Positions 59,430 to 64,000 of a DNA stretch of 64,000 nucleotides are shown here, piece after piece. Under the pieces are notes generated by a model that was not told where the DNA came from, did not search any database, and saw only the letters and a program-made list of their open reading frames with translations. Source of the stretch: JAVVTR01 sp036653535 (GTDB lineage Bacteria; Bacteroidota; Bacteroidia; Bacteroidales; P3); contig JAVVTR010000001.1 in the NCBI GenBank assembly GCA_036653535.1, positions 404,745-468,744 on the forward strand. The letters run 5' to 3'. Position numbers and translations under genes: made by a program. How positions within the stretch are numbered: the stretch's first letter is position 1; each line of letters starts with the position of its first letter.

Positions 59430-62400
59430 ATGAAAGAGGAAATGGATAAAAAAAAGGAGAAAGTGAAAAAAGAAGGGGAATCCCTATATTTACAGACTCT
59501 CCATTTAGGAGAGGACAAGCAGAATATTCTTGGCGACAATGCAATCCTTGGCGATAATGCTAAGGATATCCATAATAATACAACTACGGCAATTCTTGGC
59601 GACAATGCAATCCTTAGCGATAATGCTAAAAACACAGACACTATGGGCTCCCCCCAAAAAGATATAAATAAAAACACTCGAAATATAGGGGCCGTTAATG
59701 TTAAAATAGAAAAAAGCAAAGAAGACTTTAGCAAAGAAGATCTTAGCAAAAAAGACCCTGGAAATAAAGGGAATAAAGGGAATCAGGGGAATAGGTCGTA
59801 TGTAGAAACTCCGCTTATGAAGCAGTTTTATGAAATTAAAGCGATTCATCCAGATGCTATTTTGCTTTTTCGCGTGGGCGATTTTTATGAGACCTTTGGA
59901 GAGGATGCCATTTTTACTTCTAAGGTTTTGAATATTGTTCTTACCCGTAGGGCTAATGGCGTAGCTTCTTATGTGGAATTGGCCGGTTTTCCACACCATG
60001 CTTTGGAAACTTATTTATATAAATTGGTTAAGGCAGGAGGAAAAGTAGCTATTTGTGAGCAATTAGAAGATCCTAAATTAACAAAGAAGTTGGTAAAGCG
60101 CGGGGTTATTGAACTTATTACCCCCGGAGTAGCGTTAAATGACCGATTGTTAGAAGATGGGAAGAATAATTTTTTATGTGGTATTTTTCTTGAAACGAAT
60201 AAACAGTCGAAACAGTGTAAAGAGGAACCCACTATAGATAACATTTCAGGAGGAATTTCTTTTTTGGATATTAGCACAGGAGAGTTTTATGTAGCGGAAG
60301 GTTCTGGAAATTATTTAAAGAAATTAATAGATACTTTTACTCCTTCGGAAATAGTATTAGCTAAAAATCAACGAAATATATTTATTAATATATTTGGAGA
60401 TCGTTTTTTTCTCACTCCTTTTGAGGAATGGGTATTTAAAGAAGGTTTTGCCATGGAATTATTGGTTAAACATTTTAAAACGAAATCGTTGAAAGGATTT
60501 GGAGTAGATGATTTGCATATTGGATTGATAGCCGCCGCTTCTTGTTTATATTATTTAATAGAAACCAAGCACGAACTTTCAGAACATGTATCTCGGCTCA
60601 ATCGGGTGGTAGAAAATCGCTATGTATGGTTAGATAAGTTTACTATTCGTAATTTGGAATTGTTGGAACCTAATGTACTTAGAGATAATCCTGCTTATAG
60701 GGAGGAAGATTTTTCTCTTTATGGGGTTTTGAACCGAACCTCTACAGCGATGGGATCTCGCTATTTACGTAGAATTATTACTTTGCCATTAAATTGTAAA
60801 GAAGAGATTAATAATCGTTTAGATTACATAGAATACCTAATTAGAAATAAAAATATAGTAGAAAAACTTTCTCAAATATTTAGTTCTATGGGCGATACAG
60901 AACGCTTACTTTCTAAAATTGCTTCTTTACGAGCTCAACCAAGAGAGGTAGAACAGTTAAAATTCTCTTTAGAGCGGATACAGGAATTGAAGTCGTGGTT
61001 AGGCGAAATTGGGGGAAAAGAGAACAAGGGAAACGCCGAAGCAATAGCAGAAAGCGAGGAAAGTAAAAAAAATAATTTTGAGTATAATATAGTAGATACT
61101 AATCCATTAGCTGTTTTAAAAGAGGAAGATATTATTTTTAGAAAATGGTTACAAAAATTGGATCCTTGTAGGGATTTACATGAGAAAATTAGCCATACTT
61201 TACAAGAGAACCCAGCTACGTCGGTACAAAAAGGAAGTGTTATTGCAAAAGGAGTTAGTAGAGAGTTGGATGAATTAAGAGAAATTGCTTTTTCGGGTAA
61301 AAATTATTTAGCAAGTGTACAAAAAAAAGAAATAGAACGTAGTGGAATAGCTTCTTTAAAATTAGGATTTAATAATGTTTATGGATACTATTTAGAAGTT
61401 ACGCATGCTCATAAAGAGAAGGTTCCTTCCGATTGGGTACGAAAACAAACCCTTACTACAGGAGAGCGTTATATTACAGAAGAACTGAAATTATATGAAC
61501 AAAAAGTATTGGTTGCTCAAGAGCAAATTCTTACGTTAGAAAATAAAATTTATGAAGAACTTTTAGTTTTTATAAATACCTTTATAAAACGTATACAAAT
61601 TAATGCACATGCTGTAGCTTTTATGGATGTAATGTGTTCTTTTGCTAAAGTTTCTTTAGAATATAAATATGTTAGGCCTGAAATATTAGAAAATTCTAAC
61701 ATAGAGATTATTCAAGGGAGGCATCCGGTTATTGAAAGGAATATGCCCCTTGGAGAGAACTACGTTCCTAATGATGTTTTTTTAGATGAAAAAACATGTC
61801 AAATAATAATGATTACCGGACCTAATATGTCGGGTAAGTCGGCAGTTCTTCGTCAAACGGCTTTAATTGTATTGATGGCTCAAATAGGATGTTTTGTTCC
61901 GGCTAACTCTCTGCGTTTTGGTTTGGTAGATAAGATATTTACTAGAGTAGGTGCCACCGATAATATCGCATCGGGAGAGAGTACGTTTATGGTTGAAATG
62001 AATGAAACTGCTAATATTCTTAACAATATTACTTCGCATTCTTTGGTGCTTTTAGATGAAATTGGAAGAGGAACTAGTACTTATGATGGGATTTCTATTG
62101 CTTGGGCCATTGCGGAGTATTTGCACGAAGAACCTACAAGGAAAGCAAAGGTTTTATTTGCTACGCATTATCATGAATTGAATCAAATGGCAAATTACTT
62201 TCCCCGTATTAAGAACTATCATGTGAAAGTAAAAGAGATGGATGGACAGATTATTTTTTTAAGAACTTTGGAAACAGGAGGGTCGGAGCATAGTTTTGGA
62301 ATACATGTAGCCCAAATGGCCGGTATGCCAAAATTTGTTCTTCAAAAAGCCGAGGATATTTTAGAGAGTTTGGAAAAGAGTAGGGAGGGGCAGAAATTAA

Positions 62401-62741
62401 AAATGGGTATGGCCTTTAATACTAAAAGAGGAAAGTTGGAGGAACAACTCACATTCCCTAAAATAAGTCTTGGAGATTCTGTTCAATGGAGGCAAGAGGG
62501 CGAGAATAAAAATATAAGTCATTCTAAGGAAGTTGAAGAGGGGAAAATGGAGGGAAAAGAGGAGCTAAAACAGGGCGTAGAAGGGTCTAAAAAGCCATAT
62601 CAACTTAGTTTTATACAATTGGAAGATCCTTTGATAGAAAAGATAAAAGAAGATATTCTAAATATGGATATAGACCGACTCACACCTATGGAGGCCTTAA
62701 ATAAACTTCATGCAATAAAAATTTTATTAAAAAAACAATAA
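59430..62741 (+). CDS. mutS: DNA mismatch repair protein MutS with a long N-terminal extension
   Basis: MutS recognises mismatches and recruits MutL. The canonical start of domain I (T-P-L-M-K-Q-F-Y-E-I-K with R-V-G-D-F-Y-E-T-F, containing the mismatch-intercalating Phe) begins only at about residue 127. Walker A is G-P-N-M-S-G-K-S near 797, and D-E-I-G-R-G-T-S-T and A-T-H-Y-H-E-L follow. At 1103 residues it is about 220 longer than usual in the phylum. The first 125 residues are low-complexity: two copies of an I-L-G-D-N-A block and a S-K-E-D/G-N-K-G stretch. No good start codon lies nearer the canonical start. Other small insertions sit near residue 530 and before the C-terminus. Confidence 0.93.
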   Translation: MKEEMDKKKEKVKKEGESLYLQTLHLGEDKQNILGDNAILGDNAKDIHNNTTTAILGDNAILSDNAKNTDTMGSPQKDINKNTRNIGAVNVKIEKSKEDFSKEDLSKKDPGNKGNKGNQGNRSYVETPLMKQFYEIKAIHPDAILLFRVGDFYETFGEDAIFTSKVLNIVLTRRANGVASYVELAGFPHHALETYLYKLVKAGGKVAICEQLEDPKLTKKLVKRGVIELITPGVALNDRLLEDGKNNFLCGIFLETNKQSKQCKEEPTIDNISGGISFLDISTGEFYVAEGSGNYLKKLIDTFTPSEIVLAKNQRNIFINIFGDRFFLTPFEEWVFKEGFAMELLVKHFKTKSLKGFGVDDLHIGLIAAASCLYYLIETKHELSEHVSRLNRVVENRYVWLDKFTIRNLELLEPNVLRDNPAYREEDFSLYGVLNRTSTAMGSRYLRRIITLPLNCKEEINNRLDYIEYLIRNKNIVEKLSQIFSSMGDTERLLSKIASLRAQPREVEQLKFSLERIQELKSWLGEIGGKENKGNAEAIAESEESKKNNFEYNIVDTNPLAVLKEEDIIFRKWLQKLDPCRDLHEKISHTLQENPATSVQKGSVIAKGVSRELDELREIAFSGKNYLASVQKKEIERSGIASLKLGFNNVYGYYLEVTHAHKEKVPSDWVRKQTLTTGERYITEELKLYEQKVLVAQEQILTLENKIYEELLVFINTFIKRIQINAHAVAFMDVMCSFAKVSLEYKYVRPEILENSNIEIIQGRHPVIERNMPLGENYVPNDVFLDEKTCQIIMITGPNMSGKSAVLRQTALIVLMAQIGCFVPANSLRFGLVDKIFTRVGATDNIASGESTFMVEMNETANILNNITSHSLVLLDEIGRGTSTYDGISIAWAIAEYLHEEPTRKAKVLFATHYHELNQMANYFPRIKNYHVKVKEMDGQIIFLRTLETGGSEHSFGIHVAQMAGMPKFVLQKAEDILESLEKSREGQKLKMGMAFNTKRGKLEEQLTFPKISLGDSVQWRQEGENKNISHSKEVEEGKMEGKEELKQGVEGSKKPYQLSFIQLEDPLIEKIKEDILNMDIDRLTPMEALNKLHAIKILLKKQ

Positions 62742-62744
62742 AAA

Positions 62745-62775
62745 TTGGTGAATTGAAAAAAATAGTATAATTTTG
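62745..62775 (+). promoter_or_regulatory. Bacteroidota-type promoter of the tRNA genes
   Basis: TTG (62745-62747), a 20-bp spacer, TAATTTTG (62768-62775); 12 bp before tRNA-Gly. Confidence 0.65.
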
Positions 62776-62787
62776 CAGTTCTCTAAT

Positions 62788-62860
62788 GCGGAAGTAGCTC
62801 AGTTGGTAGAGCATAACCTTGCCAAGGTTAGGGTCGCGAGTTCGAGTCTCGTTTTCCGCT
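62788..62860 (+). tRNA. tRNA-Gly (anticodon GCC)
   Basis: Acceptor GCGGAAG pairs with TTTCCGC (one G-T). The anticodon stem TAACC/GGTTA holds TTGCCAA, anticodon GCC. D-arm and GTTCGAGTC T-arm are regular. CCA is not encoded. Confidence 0.96.
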
Positions 62861-62863
62861 CGA

Positions 62864-62893
62864 GTCCCGATGAATTTTACATCGGGATTTTTT
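62864..62893 (+). terminator. Terminator after tRNA-Gly
   Basis: TCCCGATG/CATCGGGA with an 8-nt loop and a run of seven T, in the 71-bp gap before the next tRNA. Confidence 0.85.
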
Positions 62894-62931
62894 GTTCAAG
62901 TTCTTTGACGAGAACTTTCAATATATAGGTT

Positions 62932-63016
62932 GCCTTGGTGGTGGAATAGGTAGACACGCAGGACTTAAAATCCTGTGACCGATGAGGTCGTGCGGGTTCA
63001 ATTCCCGCCCAAGGTA
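62932..63016 (+). tRNA. tRNA-Leu (anticodon UAA)
   Basis: Acceptor GCCTTGG pairs with CCAAGGT. The anticodon stem CAGGA/TCCTG holds CTTAAAA, anticodon TAA. A long variable arm fits Leu. CCA is not encoded. Confidence 0.96.
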
Positions 63017-63021
63017 CAGAG

Positions 63022-63061
63022 AAGAGAGGGCTGAACTTTATTAAAGTTTGGCCCTTTCTAA
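63022..63061 (+). terminator. Terminator after tRNA-Leu(UAA)
   Basis: AGAGAGGGC and GCCCTTTCT form the outer stem, AACTTTA/TAAAGTT an inner one, with CTAATT following. Confidence 0.6.
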
Positions 63062-63198
63062 TTAGAAATCAAAATAGCATAACCCAAATAGCATAACCAT
63101 AAAAGAAATAACCCAAACAAGAAATTTAATTTTTTTGGGTTATATGTAATTGGTTAATAATATATATATATTTGCAATCAGATATAAAATTTACGACA

Positions 63199-64000
63199 AT
63201 GAAAAAGATAAATACAGTTTTTTTGTTTATGGGTATGTACTTATTAAGTGCATTTATGTCTACTAAAGCGGAAAATTCTACTATCTATAGGCAGGACAGT
63301 CCACTCCAAATCATAGAGTATGTTCAGGAGCCAATCCATCCTATCCTTAGAGGGAATAACGGAGTAAAAACAAAAAGCATAGCCTCTGCCTCTTTGGATG
63401 CTACAAAAATGATTGCAAAATTCACCAGTAGTAAGTCTATAGGGGCAAATATGACATTTGTATTGAATGTAAGTGTGCAGGATATCATACGAATTGACTG
63501 GGGAAATGGCGTGATAACGGAACACACGCTTAACCCTTCTTCTACGGGTAGCAATATTTCTGGACAGAAACAAGGAGATACGATTCGGATTTATGCGGAT
63601 CGTGCCACAGAAGGTACTTTTGCTTTCAATAATATTACGTATTTGGACATTCGTCTATGGAATAATATAGAAAGTTTAAACTGTTCCGACAATACCCTAT
63701 CCACCCTGGATCTAAGCAACAATACGCTTCTTAAAAAATTAAATATTCGCACCAATCGATTATCCACCATTGATCTAAGTAAAAATACGAATCTTCAAGA
63801 ACTAGCTCTTGCCGGCAATCAATTATCCACTCTGGATCTAAGTAAAAACACTATGCTTCAGAGATTAGAAATTTTCAACAATTCCCTATCTAGTATTGCA
63901 GGGCTTGAGGTTCAGATACTTTCTAATTTGAAACATATAGATATTAGTAATAATAAATTAATTCCAGGAAGTTTCCCTGCCTCTTTTTTGACAGCAAAGT
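63199..64000 (+). CDS. Leucine-rich-repeat surface protein, 3' partial
   Basis: The frame opens at ATG 63199 with a signal peptide (K-K-I-N-T-V-F-L-F-M-G-M-Y-L-L-S-A) and stays open to the window end, so at least 267 residues are visible and the rest lies outside. Residues 70-145 form a beta-rich domain with I-D-W-G-N-G near 99, the PKD-like D-W-G-D/N-G pattern of Bacteroidota surface LRR proteins. From about residue 155, leucine-rich repeats of the N-x-L-S-T-L-D-L-S-x-N-T type follow, about 22 residues each (four or five seen). A secreted or surface-attached binding protein is likely; a T9SS or lipid anchor cannot be checked. Confidence 0.85.
   Translation, partial: MKKINTVFLFMGMYLLSAFMSTKAENSTIYRQDSPLQIIEYVQEPIHPILRGNNGVKTKSIASASLDATKMIAKFTSSKSIGANMTFVLNVSVQDIIRIDWGNGVITEHTLNPSSTGSNISGQKQGDTIRIYADRATEGTFAFNNITYLDIRLWNNIESLNCSDNTLSTLDLSNNTLLKKLNIRTNRLSTIDLSKNTNLQELALAGNQLSTLDLSKNTMLQRLEIFNNSLSSIAGLEVQILSNLKHIDISNNKLIPGSFPASFLTAK

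Overview
The window is a low-GC (by eye about one third G+C) chromosomal segment from a member of the Bacteroidota, most likely the order Bacteroidales. The evidence is a type IX secretion C-terminal sorting domain on a subtilase, phylum-typical families (DUF2795, DUF4159, DUF4175, PepSY-like lipoproteins, a TPR-type sensor kinase relative, a split LysO lysine exporter), promoters of the TTG-N19-21-TAnnTTTG type, and weak Shine-Dalgarno sequences. No phage, plasmid or CRISPR region is visible.

Layout. 1-4.1 kb: C-terminal part of an outer-membrane barrel protein, pyruvate kinase and a stand-alone riboflavin kinase. 4.2-8.5 kb: an accessory patch with a phospholipase B-like Ntn-hydrolase, an unknown membrane protein, and a REP-associated (Y1/HUH) transposase with an inverted repeat pair in front of it. 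8.5-14.6 kb: a two-gene ThrE-type exporter, sufBCD, and a HAD phosphatase. 14.7-25.8 kb: CNNM/CorC protein, a decayed gene, FMN reductase, T9SS subtilase, DMT transporter, split LysO, Nif3-like protein and its usual zinc-ribbon partner. 26-41 kb: methyltransferase, prfB (with the programmed +1 frameshift intact) and secA, DUF2795, DUF4159, rsmE, tyrS, two lipoproteins, a FucP-like transporter, rubrerythrin, mnmD, tRNA-Leu. 41.6-47.2 kb: two histidine-kinase-like proteins that both lack the phospho-accepting histidine, a PepSY-like lipoprotein, a MORN-repeat protein. 47-51.3 kb: nadA, then rpiB-lutB-deoC. 51.5-64 kb: a coiled-coil lipoprotein, a large DUF4175 protein, two parS sites, ybeY, mnmG, mutS, tRNA-Gly, tRNA-Leu and the start of a leucine-rich-repeat protein.

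The most distinctive signal is a short dispersed repeat with core GGGGACAGGC (usually preceded by ACAC or ACAT and followed by TGC, TCC or AC). It occurs at about 15 loci in both orientations, often 25-60 bp before a start codon, sometimes as tandem or inverted pairs. It is inserted in frame in the outer-membrane protein and has a relative (GGGGTCAGGC) amplified into a 23-bp minisatellite beside a parS site. The Y1 transposase is a plausible agent, making this look like a RAYT/REP system in a Bacteroidota genome. Separately, several genes have their 3' ends duplicated immediately downstream. The two parS matches next to mnmG suggest that the right end of the window lies in the origin-proximal part of the chromosome.
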